DNA of 64,000 nucleotides from Cristatella mucedo (taxonomy: Eukaryota > Bryozoa > Phylactolaemata > Cristatellidae), in contig WPIO01000043.1 of assembly GCA_009760855.2 (NCBI GenBank), forward strand, positions 2,818,501-2,882,500, given 5' to 3'. The notes under the pieces are model-generated. The model was not told where the DNA came from. It did no database searches and saw only the letters and a list, made by a program, of their open reading frames with translations. Shown one piece after another: positions 1 to 53,130 of the stretch. The position numbers were made by a program, and so were the translations under genes. Positions within the stretch are counted from its first letter, which is position 1; each line of letters opens with the position of its first letter.

Positions 1-654
1 TGATGACGATGCACGAAATTAAAGCCACAGCCTGGGAAAATACGGAAAACTACCAAGGTAAATCAAAACTAGCCTGGGCGTTGTTGTGTGACGCTCCCAA
101 TTAGTATTCTTATTAGTGGATACTCCATTGTAGGTGCCCCAAAGAAATGTCATTGGTAATGTTAGCCCTCAGTCACTGCATTGTAATTAATTGTAATGAC
201 TCAAGCCAACACTGCAATCCTTTAGAATCTGTTGCCATTTGACTGTCTGTAATCTGCGTAAAGTTTAAGTATGCTTAAGGTATTTCTGAACTGTGATGCT
301 ATACCTAAGGTGATATTCTTGATGTAAAATGCTATCTTATCCGACTGACGAGATCCCTAATAGCATTGCAGTGACATGAAAACTGGAAGTTAACACCTCT
401 GGAAACTTTCTCGACAGCCTTCAGGTAGAGCCTCTTAAATAAATATCTACCAGTTTAACGTTAATGCCTCTAAAGCTGTGCGAGCCTGAAGTTTTACTGA
501 TTAACATAGCTTTTCGCCTTGCCTCTGATATTTTAGAGCTCACCGGATCTCTAATGCTCTCCACAACTGACTGTGGAGGGCCGGTGACAGTGTATTGCTA
601 GCTAACCACAAGCTATCCCTCGCCAGGTACGATCTCGCGAGGCCTACCCCTGGT

Positions 655-803
655 CTCACAACTTGAGCCTGGCTCTTACCGCTAACCAGTTGTTATTGTT
701 GCTATTGATTTTGCTACCACTAACCACTTAATAGTGCTTATTTTGAAGCAAATGTGAAGTGCCTAGAAAGACATTGAGTTCTCTGATGGAGCTATATCAA
801 ACG
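655..803 (+). mobile_element. L2-type LINE family A, degenerate 3' tail
   Basis: This is a decayed 3' untranslated end of the family A LINE. The order 'ctaccactaacca', then 'gcaaatgtgaagtgcctagaaagacattgagttctctga', is split by mutations but keeps the same layout as better copies at 19.6 kb and 40.6 kb. No coding sequence is attached. Confidence 0.5.
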
Positions 804-3245
804 TATGATTATACTGTTCCTAATTCTTTGGGGAGCCGTGATCTCGCTGCCAGCCATGCAGCAGTGGGTAAGTCATTGTATGGAAGAGGGCGTCCGCCTC
901 TGGCTGGCTCCGTTCAGAGCACTTGGATTCTAATTAAATTCCGGCTTGAAAGTGCCCCATAGTAAGGGAAGTTTAAAAGAATCAGGAGCACTCAGGAAAT
1001 GGGGTATTTATCTATGCTCGGGGATTGGACGAGAATGGCCGGAGCCACATTACTTCAAAATAGCGTTCCTCTCGTATTCTCTCCTCTACCTTTCTATCTC
1101 TCTGTCTCTCTCTGTCTCTCTCTCTTCATCTTTACTTAGGCTTCATCAGCTAGTAATAGTGTTGCTACTACTACCAAGTAAGCATTCAAATGATCCAGGC
1201 ATCGGCTAGTACATGTGTACTATTACAGGTCACGCCGATTCATCTCAGCTATGGCCATATATAACTTATCTCAAATAGGTAGTTTAATCACCTATACACG
1301 ATCCGTAAAAAGTGATATCGACCGTCTAATGTCTTTTCAACCTAGCTTGCATCTCGATGAGTAATGGGCTTACCGATCCGTGACAAAATCTAGTGGATTT
1401 TCCGTTTTAACTTCACGGTCAGCAGAACAAATACAATTAAAGGTTCAACAGCTGCTACCATTCCCTCTAGAATATTTTACTTCAAGATCAGTGCCTTGCT
1501 TCAATAATGACTATCTAGCCTGCCCTCACGTCCCCCTTAGCTGTCAAGCTAAACTCTTACGACTGCTTGACAATCCCAGCTATTTAGGATGTCGATAGTC
1601 GAATTAGGACTTACGTGCCAGAGGACGAACATTTAACATCTAACCCGAACGAAGTGCATCGAGGCGTAATGAGTGTTAAAAGTCAATACAATTTTCGCGA
1701 ATTCCTTTTTGTCACGTTGCCAAATTCTAGTCACATCCCACGGAATTTTAGCTTATAATGAGTTGCAATTTACAAAAAGATTGGACAAAATGCATAGCAA
1801 ATCAGTGAGATTTTGGCTACACCGTCTGACTGACAATGCGCCTGACTCTAAGCTCCCGAGTTTACTGAGGTTCTTGATAAACAACTCGTAAAAAATGAGA
1901 AAATGACGGCTAATCAAACCTTCAATGCCCTATCAAGTCCATGCAGCACCATCTAAACTTTATAAACAGTGTCTGTGAAATTGTCACGTATATCCGGCGG
2001 TACTGTGCTCAGCTGTAACTAATCTTCTAGATGCAGCCTTGAAGACAAATTGAAGCGAATGTTTCCATCATGACCGAAGCAGCATTAGAGCACAGTCCTT
2101 CAAGTAAATTTGAAACTTCGTTGCAGTCATTTAAATTTTCAAACCAAAATCGACCACCTAAATTCCATATATTCATGCCGGATTCAAGGGGCTATCTCCT
2201 GCTTTAAAGTTATGGAAAAAAAGTTGCTACAAATATGCCTAGGAAATAGGCGGGTTGCATTTCATAAGCCTGTAGCTGTGGCTGCATAGGTAATCCGACA
2301 TCTCGTTGGCCATGACCACCTTTCATTGTTAAGGAAAATTGAAAGGATTGGGTATCCTAAGAAATGTCTTTGCCATTAGTTTGTCAATAGAACACTATCT
2401 TATTGTTTCGCATCAGTTTAGAACACAATTTCGCTAGCATTAAAGTTCTAGACAAATTTATTGAAGGAAAAGGCAATCACGTGCACGTTGACAGGAGATT
2501 GTGGCAGATTAACTGGTATTGCCAGAGTTGAAAGTTGCTAGAGCTGCAGCTTGGACTGCCAGCCATAGGTTTTTGCTTAAATCTGCATTTTCTTACAGCT
2601 AGTAAACCTGCAGCAGAGAAATGTTCTCTTGTTTACCATCAGCAGAATTAGTCGTGCATCGGGAGAGTGTTGGTCTCAAGTGCTGCAAGAAAACGGATGT
2701 ACCGGTTGCCAAAACCTGAAAGAGAACAATTTAAATAGATTAGTTCACTTTCGAGAAGGTTTTCATTTGGCAATTCAGCTGTTTGGAATCAATGCTTTTT
2801 TCGGCTGCACACACCAGTTTTACTATTTTTTGACCGAACGATACACGTGGTCGGACAATTATAATTGTAATGGCAGCTTGCTGAAATTGATCGCTTTCAC
2901 ATCGCAAAGTGTGATAAAGCCTAACTAGTGACCAGCGGGAAAAGATAGCAGGCGTGGTTATAAGAAATAGGAAACAGGGTTAACGTCATCGAAACTCCAC
3001 TTCGTGAGTATACCGCCAGGATAGACGCCTGGTCACTTCTTTTTTATTGCAAGGTCACAACGATTAGACTAGCCTCGTTTAAAGCATGACGATCTCAAAC
3101 GGCTGGATGCCGTCTTAACATTCTAGGACTACCGATTATACCAAGCCCTTGTAATGTATAGCCGTCTGTAACTCAAAAAAGTCATAAAGACCATGTGGGC
3201 TGTGTGCGAGACAGTTTTGTATAGCCCAATCATAGCCTTAGCTTA
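804..3245. other. No gene recognised; downstream flank
   Basis: I see no exon or known repeat here. There is a CT-rich tract at about 1,080-1,132. Open frames up to 99 codons (2,629-2,928, plus) have no recognisable domain and look like chance. An 8-bp inverted repeat (gtgaccag at about 2,928, ctggtcac at about 3,029) could mark a very small hairpin or MITE but is too short to call. Confidence 0.5.
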
Positions 3246-3249
3246 TTTT

Positions 3250-4600
3250 GGAACGCATTCAGTAGCCAGCAGACTTCGTCTCACACGAAAAATAGAAATC
3301 TGGAAGAATAGCAGTCAGGAGAGCAGTTGAGATAGTGAGCAGCATGGAAGTCGCAGCTCAGCACAGCAGGAAAGGATGAGCAATAGTCAGCAGCAGGACA
3401 GCAGTTGTCATAGCATAATAATTGTAATAGCAAGTTTCACTGTCAAAGACCTGCAGAGCTCAAGCTTCTGTCGCTAACGGTCTATAAGCGGAGGAATATA
3501 ACAGCTATTTTATTTTTAACACACACCTGAGGGTGTGACCAGGCTGAATCTGATGCAGGCTGTTTAGCTAGGTACGAAGGAGCCAAGCCGTGGCGGGCCT
3601 TGTGGGTCAGCTTACAAATTGTGTTCTGTCTCCGTTGGCCAACCAGCATCCATTCTAGCTCGTTTAGCAAAAGAGACACGTGCCCAAACCTCTGGGACTT
3701 ATAGAGTAGCCTTGCAATCTTATTCATAGTCAGCTGAGGTGGCCTAGGTGCTTTCTTTGGTAGCCTAGCCAAAAGGGAGTAACAATAATCAAGCCGAGGC
3801 AGAACTAAGTAGCTAGCTAAATTTTTAGCAAGCCACTGTGGAAGACAGATCCTAATCTCCGATAGGAATAGGACATGATGGCTATCTGCAGTAGCAGTTT
3901 TCTGAATGAAGCTTTTCAAATTGAGGAAGCAGCCAAAAATGGCACCTAAATTTCAAGCACATTGTGATGGTCGCTCAATAGCATCACCTATTACATGTGC
4001 ACAGCCTTTTCATCCAGCCACACGCTTTGGGTGTTACATGAGCAGCAGTTCGGCTTAATCATCATTTAGTGTCAAGAAATTTTCCGACATCCAGGATCGA
4101 ATGCCAGCAGGGCAAGCATTCGGTTTGTCAGTCGCTGCAGCAAATTCCGGATTGATTGACATATTGATTGATTTGGATTGATCGACAAATACAGCTAAGT
4201 ATCGTCAGCATAGAGGTGATATCCTAACCCATGAGCCTTAGTAAATATTTCCAGAGGTTGATTACAAATAGATAACAGCAGGAGACCGGGTATGGACCCT
4301 TGAGGGACTCCACAGGCGGCCTATTTCGTCTATGAAAACTGACACCCACACGACACGGATGAAACTCGTTCTGACAAGTATGATTTTAAAGACGCAAGTG
4401 CTTTGTCTGCCGGACTGATCATCGTTCTCATTCGTTCATGTAGAACTTCGTGATCAATGGTTTAGGAAGCAGCTGACAGATCTAGCAAAGCTAGGGAACT
4501 GACCTTACCGTCGTAGTTGGCACATAGAATGTCTTCTCGCTCATCCCGACATGTAGAGGAACCTTTAGTTATGTCAGTGTTAGCCGTTGAGCATTTACAA
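3250..4600 (-). mobile_element. L2/CR1-like LINE family B, reverse transcriptase pseudogene
   Basis: Reading on the minus strand, the order of recognisable pieces is reverse transcriptase motif B followed by the motif C region (4,190-4,330: a GVPQGS-like stretch cut by changes, then a YADD-like stretch), the 'RSWMSENFLTLNDD' segment near 4,060-4,110, and the C-terminal domain in a 145-codon open frame (3,482-3,919) containing LPRLDYCYSLLARLP and LTHKARHGLAPSYLAK. These are hallmarks of the C-terminal half of L2/CR1 ORF2 proteins. It has several stops and is non-functional. It differs from family A in sequence and resembles the fragments at 49.9 kb and 53.2 kb. The 3' untranslated part lies at 3,250-3,480. 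Confidence 0.8.
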
Positions 4601-6824
4601 TATTTCAGACATATTGCGAAACAGATAAGCTACTGTTAGATTACGTTAATAATATTTCGTTTATTGAGGTATAGTACATAATAGTGAGGACTTGAAAATG
4701 GTCAATACCGTAGACGAGTTTTACTTTATTTGTAGGGATATGGCATTTGCCAACGAAAAGACAAAAATCACTTCGTAAGTTTCGAAGGTATTTAAGCGTC
4801 TTAACTTCGTATGCAAGGTTGGTGACCATGACAACTTCGAGCCCCGCATTGATTATTTGCTGCACGTGCTACCCAGCTTTAACAGTGGTTGATTTTCCAA
4901 AGAGCGTCACTATGGTTTTAATTTCCCAAGATGTTGACAGGGCCAAGCGACAGCCTAAATGACTGCTACTACTGCTTAGTTCCTCCACTTGCCGGTTGAA
5001 AAACGAAACCAATAAAGTTGAGAATAATCTTCTCAAAATTCTGTAGGTATTGAAACAAATTCTACAGGGTGAGATAATTCCTATTCTAGAACATCCAATA
5101 GAATTTTCTCTTGATTCATCTAATAAGGCCAAAAGTTCGTTGACCTCTTCTTCTGTTGATACTCCGGCAAGCAGTGATTCAGCTATCCACTTTAGTGCCT
5201 AATCAAACCCTAACAACATTACACACAACAAATCATGTGAATTATTTCTCGATGTGGCCTTATCCGAGGACAAGGCATATTTGCTAGGATCAAAACTCCA
5301 AAAATGGAATCTCCTCTAAAAATTAGTCACCATTATCCGATAGCTAAAGGGCCACCGGAAATTCAAGCCTTCCTTATGAAATTAATGCAATGTAGTTTCC
5401 TGTATAAATATTTAGGGCCACGTTGACGCCACACAAATAAGAATGACCCAATATAATGGAGACTTGTGTAGATTCTTCGAAACCGTGTCTTAAGGCTGTG
5501 CTTTTGCGCAAAGCAAACCTTTTCTCATCTATTCCAATAACTCATGCTGTTCATATGACACAGTGCAGTTGTTTCTTATGTAAGTGGAATAGCCAAGCAG
5601 CATAGTTCCACTACTTGCGGAAGGAATGAACGTGCAGACTAAATGTAGCGGCTGGAGATAAATATACCCAGAACCCAGCTGCGGTCGTAGCTACAAAAAA
5701 AACCTGTCAAGACGTTTTCATATAAACACAGGTTTTATAAAGAACTAAGAGACAGCCATGTAACAGAATACGCCACCTTTCAGATAACAGCATGACAAAT
5801 TCCCTCAACTATACGAAGCAGAAATTAAAGAGGCAGGAAGGCAATGTCGACAAGCACAACGAACAACCATAATCAAATGAAATACAAAAAAACCTTATGA
5901 TTAATCGGGTACAATGAAATTTACTTAACGTTATTATGAATCGTACGCTGAATTAACTGCTTGTAAAACATGAATGTTTTACTACTCTCATTGCGGCACC
6001 TTTTTTCAGCGTCGAGAGGCCTGTAGCTTTGCTCGACATTAAGTTCTCTGGAGTGCTAATACAATCGAATATATTATTACAATTGCATTTATTTGTACAT
6101 AAATACTGTTTCACGTTGCCAGCTTTTAGTTTCAAGCAAAACGCAGCTGCTTGACGTCTTTAAAAGAATTTTTCTGGAATCACCGTTGCATAGCTTTTAA
6201 GCGGGGCGCCCACATTTTTATCCCATCGCAACTGCTTATTAAGATAGTAGGACACTTGCTTTCAGAAAAAGCCGTACGTGGGAATTTTCCTGTGGAGGAT
6301 GTCAGTGCCATACACTTTTTTTAAGTAATACTATCATATGAATAGCACAAAATCCATATTATTAGATATTAAATGTGTAGTGTCTAACTGTCAGAAAATA
6401 TACCGCAAACAAGTGCAATTGCAAATAATTATGCAGTCGGAATTGATTGATATCAATGTATTGCTCAGGCGATATCTGCCACTTAAATTTTAAGATACCA
6501 TTTCTACCTGTATTTGAATATCCCAGATTTTAGGTCGTCGTTGGACTAATAATATGTCACAGGCTACTATTTAAACGGCCACTAAGGTCATTTATAAAAA
6601 TTAAAACTCTACGACCAAAAACAATGTTAAAGAGGTCAAACAGTCCGACCTCCACGTTACGCTTTGCATTTGTGAGTAATTTCAACCACAAAGTATTTAA
6701 ACAAGAAAAACGTCAGATATGTAAACGAATTGTGTGCACCTTTTCTCTTTGTTCTGTAAACGCAGATGATTTTACGAAAGCTCGTCATTACAAGGCCGTT
6801 GCAGTTTTTAGCTTTTAAATTTGT
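4601..6824. other. No gene recognised; downstream of transporter stop codon
   Basis: This stretch lies 3' of the minus-strand transporter gene, so its 3' UTR must start at 6,824 and run downwards. A possible poly(A) signal (AATAAA on minus) lies near 6,086. Short open frames on both strands around 4.6-5.1 kb and 5.95-6.1 kb have no domain and appear to be chance. Confidence 0.4.
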
Positions 6825-47462
<40,638 letters not shown>

Positions 47463-47480
47463 CTTCAAGACATTATACGG

Positions 47481-48200
47481 TTTAGTAGGTTGCTACTTGA
47501 GACAAAATAATGCAGTGTTAAACTAGATGGTTTGCATGATTCTAGCGTACCTAAAGCTCGTAGTTGTTGCAGATGATGCTCATATACCGAAGTAATATAG
47601 CCGAGTGTTCCTAATATATTACCAAAGCGGCTGTTTTATTGCACCTGTGAAATTTGACCTCGTGGGACTAAATTTATTCTCTTTACTCAAACAGTTGAAA
47701 CCATAGAAGAATCCCATAGGTTAAAATTAAAATACTCGCTAATTACCCGGAGCAACACTTTCATTTAAACATAGGCTCTGGAACGTCTTCAATGAATTCA
47801 TTACAGAAATGCTTTCATAACTTCATTATTATTGTATTATATGTATTATATTATTAACTGCATTGTTATTATTATTTTGTGGCTCTACAAGGAGGCTAAC
47901 GAACGGCCTCCCAGGACTTTACGTTTGATGTGCACCTTAATATAGTGTGTCATTCTACGGTCAGTTACTACTAAGACATTTTAAAATAGCGCTCAAGGAG
48001 TGAGTACAAGGCATTGCACTGCGATTAAGTCGTGCGGTGGCTTCTGTGGCTCTGCCTCTGGCCGCTTGGGCGGAATAGGTTTAATGCAATGCCAGCTAAC
48101 TGAATTTCAGTCTCTGTTCACCGAAGTTCTAATTCAAAAAAGAGCTTCACATACTTAAAACGGTTCAACTTCTGAAAGGTAAAGTACAAGCTGATTTAAC
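47481..48200. other. Intron or 5' flank, nothing recognised
   Basis: No exon with MFS helix 1-2 features could be identified on minus. Confidence 0.35.
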
Positions 48201-48204
48201 ATTT

Positions 48205-48362
48205 TCTTTCACAGAAGAGCTTTTGCGGCTATCGTCACCGCTTGGAACGGCGATAAATGATCACCCACCCTAAGATGCGTAGCAGCGAACTCTGGACTAC
48301 TTCAGGACCGAGGTCATAAAAGGCAACTGCCTTACCTAGTGTGCCATTATAGCTCACCTAAG
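48205..48362 (-). mobile_element. tRNA-derived SINE, family 2
   Basis: On minus: 'gagctataatggcacactaggtaaggcagttgcc', 'acctcggtcctgaag', 'aagcggtgacgatagccgcaaaagctcttctgt'. Box B is damaged. Confidence 0.78.
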
Positions 48363-48629
48363 AGGAACTGGTGAGGTCTAGTAGTAATAGTACCACTAGG
48401 CCAGAGCAGGCGGTTCTCTCAGAAAATGGCATGCAACCAGTTTTGACCGAGAGCCTTTGCGAAAGGATAGACGAACGAGCGTCCGAATAACTTCTGCTAT
48501 CATGGTGCTAATTTCAGTGACGAAGCTTTGACATCATAATTGCAAGCTGCTGGCTATCTTTGAATATTTACCTGGACACGAATCGCAAGCACCTAATTAC
48601 CATTAGGGAGTGGGGGTTTTCTGCTGAAA

Positions 48630-49255
48630 TTTCGCAGCTGGGCTTGTCTCTCATGATCGTCACAGTTGCTACATCACACCGCTTCTCGCCGACCTGCACT
48701 GGCTCCCTGTCAAGCAAAGGATTTACTTCAAGGTTTTGTAGCTCACTTTTAGGTCACTTCATTCTTTTGCTCCAGCCTATCCCTCAGATCTACTAATCCA
48801 CAAAGTAAAGCATCGTGCCACCCGCTTTTCGGAATCTTAAAAGTATATCAATACTTCGTACAAACCTTAAATCCTTTGGAGACCGTGCATTTTGTTCGTT
48901 TGCTCCCAAAGCCTGGAACTCCCTCCCGAATTGCGTCAGAATATCCCCTGAGTTGACCACATTCAAAAAGAACTTATAAACACGCCTATCTAGGACAGCA
49001 TTTTGGGGGGGCATCTGTGATTCGTCCTTCACGTGCTTACGGATGCTGACACTGCTGCATGCTGCCACTAACCACATTTGCATGCTGACGCTGTGCATGT
49101 CACCCCTGTCACCACGCTATTAGTATTGCTTATCACTCATGACATTGCTCACCATTTAATCGCGTCTCACTTTACAGCAAATCGAAAGCGCCAAAAAAGA
49201 GAGTCAGTTCACTGAGGGCGCATATCAAGTGCATCTCTATTATTGTTATTATTGT
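48630..49255 (+). mobile_element. L2-type LINE family A, 5'-truncated copy
   Basis: From 'cagctgggcttgtctctcatgatcgtcacagttgctacatcaca' ([13 protein letters not shown] region) through AWNSLP-like 'gcctggaactccctcccgaattgcgtcag' to the tail 'gaaagcgccaaaaaagagagtcagttcactgagggcgc' and (ATT)n at 49,238-49,255. Frames broken. Confidence 0.88.
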
Positions 49256-49257
49256 GC

Positions 49258-49895
49258 TCGAAAGGAAGCAGAATGGCCAGGTCAAGATTGCGTTCAACCA
49301 GAGCCCGTTACGGCTAGCCTCATCTGCACCTAGTTGAAAATCTATGCTGGTTATATCCTCTTTGAGCTCTCAGGTCATCACCGGACCTGAGGTCACACAA
49401 GTCTGCGGAGGCTTAGTCGCTTCAGACATAGGCGAACTGCTGCACCAGTTTCAGCCTCCTCGTACCGTTGCAAACTTCATTTACAATAAATTAGCTGATA
49501 GCTCCAATACTCAATGTGAAGACCGTTGGCAGCAGCAGCTTTAGCCCTGCAGCACCTAGACTGTGGAACTTAATACCACGAATCTTAGGCAACGACAACT
49601 ACTCTTTTCCTGCTTACAATGGAATATAATCATTATTAAATACTTGCGTAACTCCTCTCCCAACTCTGCAATGCTTCCCACTTTCTCTTTGTTGCATAAG
49701 ATGAAGTCATTTGGCTGCTAAATGCGTGCCTAAAGCCGACTAGGCGGGGAGTACACTAAATCAAACTTGCCAGCCTAACACCCAAATATTGTTTACGGCT
49801 TTGTAGAGTTACAAATCAGACAACTGATATTTCAGGTTAAATCCAAGGTCGGCTATAGTGCAAGCATAACCAAAGAAGTCTGGTATTAATGTATC
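49258..49895 (+). mobile_element. LINE family B, C-terminal and 3' UTR fragment
   Basis: Plus-strand frame 49,344-49,544 contains ELLHQFQPPRTVANFIYNKLAD, the family B C-terminal segment. After it come 'gaccgttggcagcagcagctttagccctgcagcacctagactgtggaactt' and the 3' UTR up to 'ggtcggctatagtgcaagcataaccaaagaagtctgg'. It is intact where the copy at 50.6-51.0 kb is interrupted. Confidence 0.8.
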
Positions 49896-49899
49896 TGTA

Positions 49900-50308
49900 A
49901 CTCCACAAAGTTACACAGAGTAGGTGAGTGTTATGCAGGAGAGTTTGGTACAGCACACTCACAGCCGAAGCGGCTTTCTGAATGTATTCGATAGCCAACA
50001 GACTTTATCTCACGCAACAAAGAGAAAATGGAAAGGATAGCCGAGTCGTGAGAACGGTTGAGGTTGTGGATAGCATGGGAGTAGCAGCTCATGACCACTT
50101 TAGAAAATGTGCCATAATCATTTCGTAAGAATTGTGGAAGCAAGTTCCACAGTCTGGTACCTGCAGAGCTAAAGCTCGTGTTGCCAACGGTCTTTAAGCT
50201 GAGTAATTGAACAGCTGATTTATTGTCCGCACAGAACCTGAGGGCTTGAGGAGGATGCAGCTAATGCAGAAGTTCATGAAGAAGCCAAGCCACGGCTTGG
50301 CTTCTTTA
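49900..50308 (-). mobile_element. LINE family B, C-terminal and 3' UTR fragment
   Basis: Minus-strand 'tgtggaacttgcttccacaattcttacg' (L-W-N-x-LP motif) and the 'tcagccgcttc...ttcggctgtgagtg' UTR. Similar to 3.3 kb and 25.7 kb copies. Confidence 0.8.
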
Positions 50309-50311
50309 TAC

Positions 50312-50550
50312 CTAGATGAAGTATGCATTCTTGATTGTGGAGCTGATGTGGTCGTCTAAAGAGAGGTTATTCAGGAACGTGACACCAAGATTTCGAGCTG
50401 ATTCCAAGGGAGGCATGCTGGCAGAGCCAATTTGGAGCTGCAGCCTTTATTTATTATCGTTTTTTGTGAAAATTTACTCCCGTCTGTGTGAGGATGTCAT
50501 CAATACATGTAGTAAGTGAGTTGAGAGAATTTGAGGTGCTCGAAGGTGCT
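50312..50550 (-). mobile_element. L2-type LINE family A, internal fragment
   Basis: 'gcattcttgattgtggagctgatgtggtcgtctaaagagagg' and 'gattccaagggaggcatgctggcagagccaatttgg' are the antisense of [15 protein letters not shown] and GSASMPPMESARN segments. Almost identical to 54,410-54,620, including the upstream break. Confidence 0.85.
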
Positions 50551-50559
50551 CTTCATACC

Positions 50560-51020
50560 TATTTGATTTTTACTTCCATTATTACATACTTATTTACCTC
50601 CTCTCCTGACTCTGCTATGCTTTCAGCTTTATCTTGGATGCATAAGTTGAAGTACTTTGACTACTAAATGCGTGCCGAAAGCCGCTTATGTGGTCAGTAC
50701 ACTAGATCAAACTCCCCTGCCTAGCACCCAGAAATGTTTTACGGCTTTGTAGAGGTACAGATTTGCATGCTGACCCTGTGCATGTCACCCCTGACCATGC
50801 TATTCATTTTGTTTGTTTTTCAAGCATGATTTTACTTACCGTTCAATTGCATTTCCCTTTGCAGCAAATGTAAAGCGCCTAGAAAGAGATTAAGTTATCT
50901 GAGGGCGCTTTATCAAGTGCATTATTATTATTATTAATATTATTATGGAGACAACTCACATTGCAGGTAAAATCCAAGGTCGGCCATAGTGCATGCATAG
51001 CCAAAGCAGCCTGGTCAAGT
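50560..51020 (+). mobile_element. LINE family B 3' UTR, interrupted by a family A tail
   Basis: 50,560-50,761 and 50,947-51,020 together match 49,650-49,890 of the neighbouring family B copy. The gap between them is filled by the short family A unit. Confidence 0.8.
50762..50946 (+). mobile_element. Short LINE family A tail unit inserted in family B
   Basis: 'tttgcatgctgaccctgtgcatgtcacccctgacc' to 'gcgcctagaaagagattaagttatctgagggcgc' and (ATT)n. Clean insertion into the family B 3' UTR, judged by the uninterrupted copy at 49.8 kb. Confidence 0.9.
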
Positions 51021-51448
51021 CCAAATATTCCTTCTCCAGGACAGCCTAATCGCGGATAAGTAACTCTTTGGTTTGAAGCTAGCCGTCATTTAGTGGGCGG
51101 GATTTAAGACGCTGCTTAACAGCTGAAAGCCACTAATGAAGCGGCTTGCATTCAACTCGGCGTATAGCATATAGCGTATGGCCTGTCAGACGCAGCCCCT
51201 TCGAATTTGAATCGGACTTTAGTAACGGTCGCTGGTCAACATTTCACAAAATGCTGAGGTGCGGCAGATGAGCTATTACAAAAACTACTGTTATTCATTG
51301 TTTTTAACTTATAGGTCGCGAGTTTGATAGCTGAGCTGTTGATACGGCGAGTGCAGTAATGTAAGTAGTAGGGGACTCACTTAATCTTGCATGACTTTAT
51401 AAAACTAATAAGCACAGCTGTGTAAGAGTCTGTGTCAAGAAAGTTTTG

Positions 51449-51617
51449 GTGAGCCGTGATGGCACACTAGGTAAGGCGGTTGCTTTCACAACCTCGGGAC
51501 CGAGGTCGATTCCTGCGGTAGGCGATCCTTTATCGCCACTGCAAGCGGTGGTGATAGCCGTAAAGGCTCTTCTGTCGCTATACTAAAAGAGGCTGTTTAA
51601 TCAGCTGGGATTTTTTT
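51449..51617 (+). mobile_element. tRNA-derived SINE, family 2 (best-preserved copy)
   Basis: 'gtgagccgtgatggcacactaggtaaggcggttgctttcac' (box A-like), 'ggaccgaggtcgattcctgcgg' (box B-like), a body with a potential stem 'tcgccactgcaagcggtggtga', 'agccgtaaaggctcttctgtcgctatac', 'aaaagaggctgtttaatcagctggga' and a T run. Confidence 0.85.
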
Positions 51618-52080
51618 AAGCATTAAATGCACGAGTAGTGTCAAATTATTAATGCCGACCTTCAGCGGCGAAATAAAATAATTTACAGGGCTTTGTCGAT
51701 AATAGCAGGAGTTTCTTTTACCTTGCATCTACTTATCACCCGTGAGTCATGACAGCACTGATGCAAAGGAACTAGGTGGCTAAGCGGCGTCAATTTGGAA
51801 GCCGAGCAAAGTACCGTTCGACAATTTAGGATGTTTGTAGAGTCTTGCTTGTTTTTTGGCTATCTTCAAAGTTTAATAAAAATTAACAATATACAGAATT
51901 ACTCAAAGTAGGATATTTGCATTGCATCTTGTGACTATTAATCTGGGTCTATGGCACTTTTTACATGCTGCAAAGAAGCACGTTTATAACTCGGGAATAA
52001 TTTGCATTCAACAAATCTAGGAGTAAATTACTCTGCAAAATGTGGCCAACTTGTTTCGATTTTTTTTCAGTGATAGTATC
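51618..52080. other. Nothing recognised
   Basis: No exon or known repeat seen. Confidence 0.4.
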
Positions 52081-52084
52081 ATAC

Positions 52085-52088
52085 AATA

Positions 52089-52135
<47 letters not shown>

Positions 52136-52160
52136 ATATGTTTATATGTGTGTGTGTGGT
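52085..52160. repeat. (TA)n/(TG)n microsatellite
   Basis: (TA)n at 52,092-52,131 passing into TG-rich units. Confidence 0.97.
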
Positions 52161-52685
52161 ATACATCAGACACTAGCCTTTTTGCATCTTCAGCTAAAAT
52201 AGTACTGTGGCTACCTCGTACTAGTAGACAAAGTAGCTAGTTAAACCTTATCACCAATGCACAAGTTTACACCCAACTGAGCATCTAGGTTTGGCGGTTT
52301 AACCTATTTTCAGTGATAAGCATTATTAAGGGAATATAATTGAATACATTCATGAGAAATCTTTTCCAATTCACTTTAGACAAAATCGGTTTAAGTAAAA
52401 GACCTTTGACTTTAGAAATGAAGTTCGATGCTTTGAAAGCTTAATAGACTGCTTCAATCAGGAACGCGATTTCTGTTTTCCATGCTTGTCATATGCTCAT
52501 AGCTAATACTATAATTACAAAGATACGTCGATTACGTGTAAAGATAAATTGATAAATATCCAGACAAGTCAAATACACTCTATGTGAGGTATGTTCATTT
52601 GGCATTTGATAACATACTCCGGGTCTACAAATATGAATTAAATAATGTATGTTCATCGGAAGCTCCCCAAAGCGACTGAGACTAG
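52161..52685. other. Nothing recognised
   Basis: Unique AT-rich sequence, no exon seen. Confidence 0.4.
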
Positions 52686-52689
52686 GTGG

Positions 52690-52914
52690 TTGTTAGGCAG
52701 GTGAGTTATTTATAGCTTCTCTACAATCGAGGCCGCTTCCAGTACTCAATCGGTAGCTAACAGACTTCATCTCACCCAACAAAGAGAGTGGAAGGGTACC
52801 CGTTTCAGATCAGGCTGGGTAGAGAGTAGCGTGCAAATAGCAGCTCGGAATCACTGGAGAAGATGTGCCATAATCTGCAGCAGCAGGATAGTTGTTTTTG
52901 CTTAAGTATCGTAA
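52690..52914 (-). mobile_element. LINE family B, first half of an interrupted copy
   Basis: 'gtactcaatcggtagctaacagacttcatctcacccaacaaagaga' and 'tggagaagatgtgccataatctgcag' match 50.0 kb. The copy resumes at 53,131. Confidence 0.75.
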
Positions 52915-53130
52915 TAATAATAATAATAATTCACTTGATAAAGCGCCCTCAGAGAACTTAATCTCTCTCTAGGCGCTTTACATTTGCTGTAAGTAGAAAT
53001 GCAATTGAATGGTAAGTAAAATCATGCTTGAAAAAACAAACGAAATGAATAATATTGTTAGGGGTGACATGCACAGGGTCAGCATGCAAATGTGGTTAGT
53101 GGCAGCATGCACAGTGTCAGCACGTACACA
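52915..53130 (-). mobile_element. Short LINE family A tail unit inserted in family B
   Basis: (ATT)n at 52,915-52,930, standard end, and 5' limit at 53,128 after 'gctgacactgtgcatgctgccactaacc' on minus. Family B sequence lies on both sides. Confidence 0.9.

Noticed and set aside
2629-2928. 99-codon plus frame
   Set aside because: No domain, no splice or promoter context, no repeat relation; within chance expectation for AT-rich DNA of this length.
51961-52240. Frames of 66-70 codons around 52.1 kb
   Set aside because: Produced by the (TA)n repeat.
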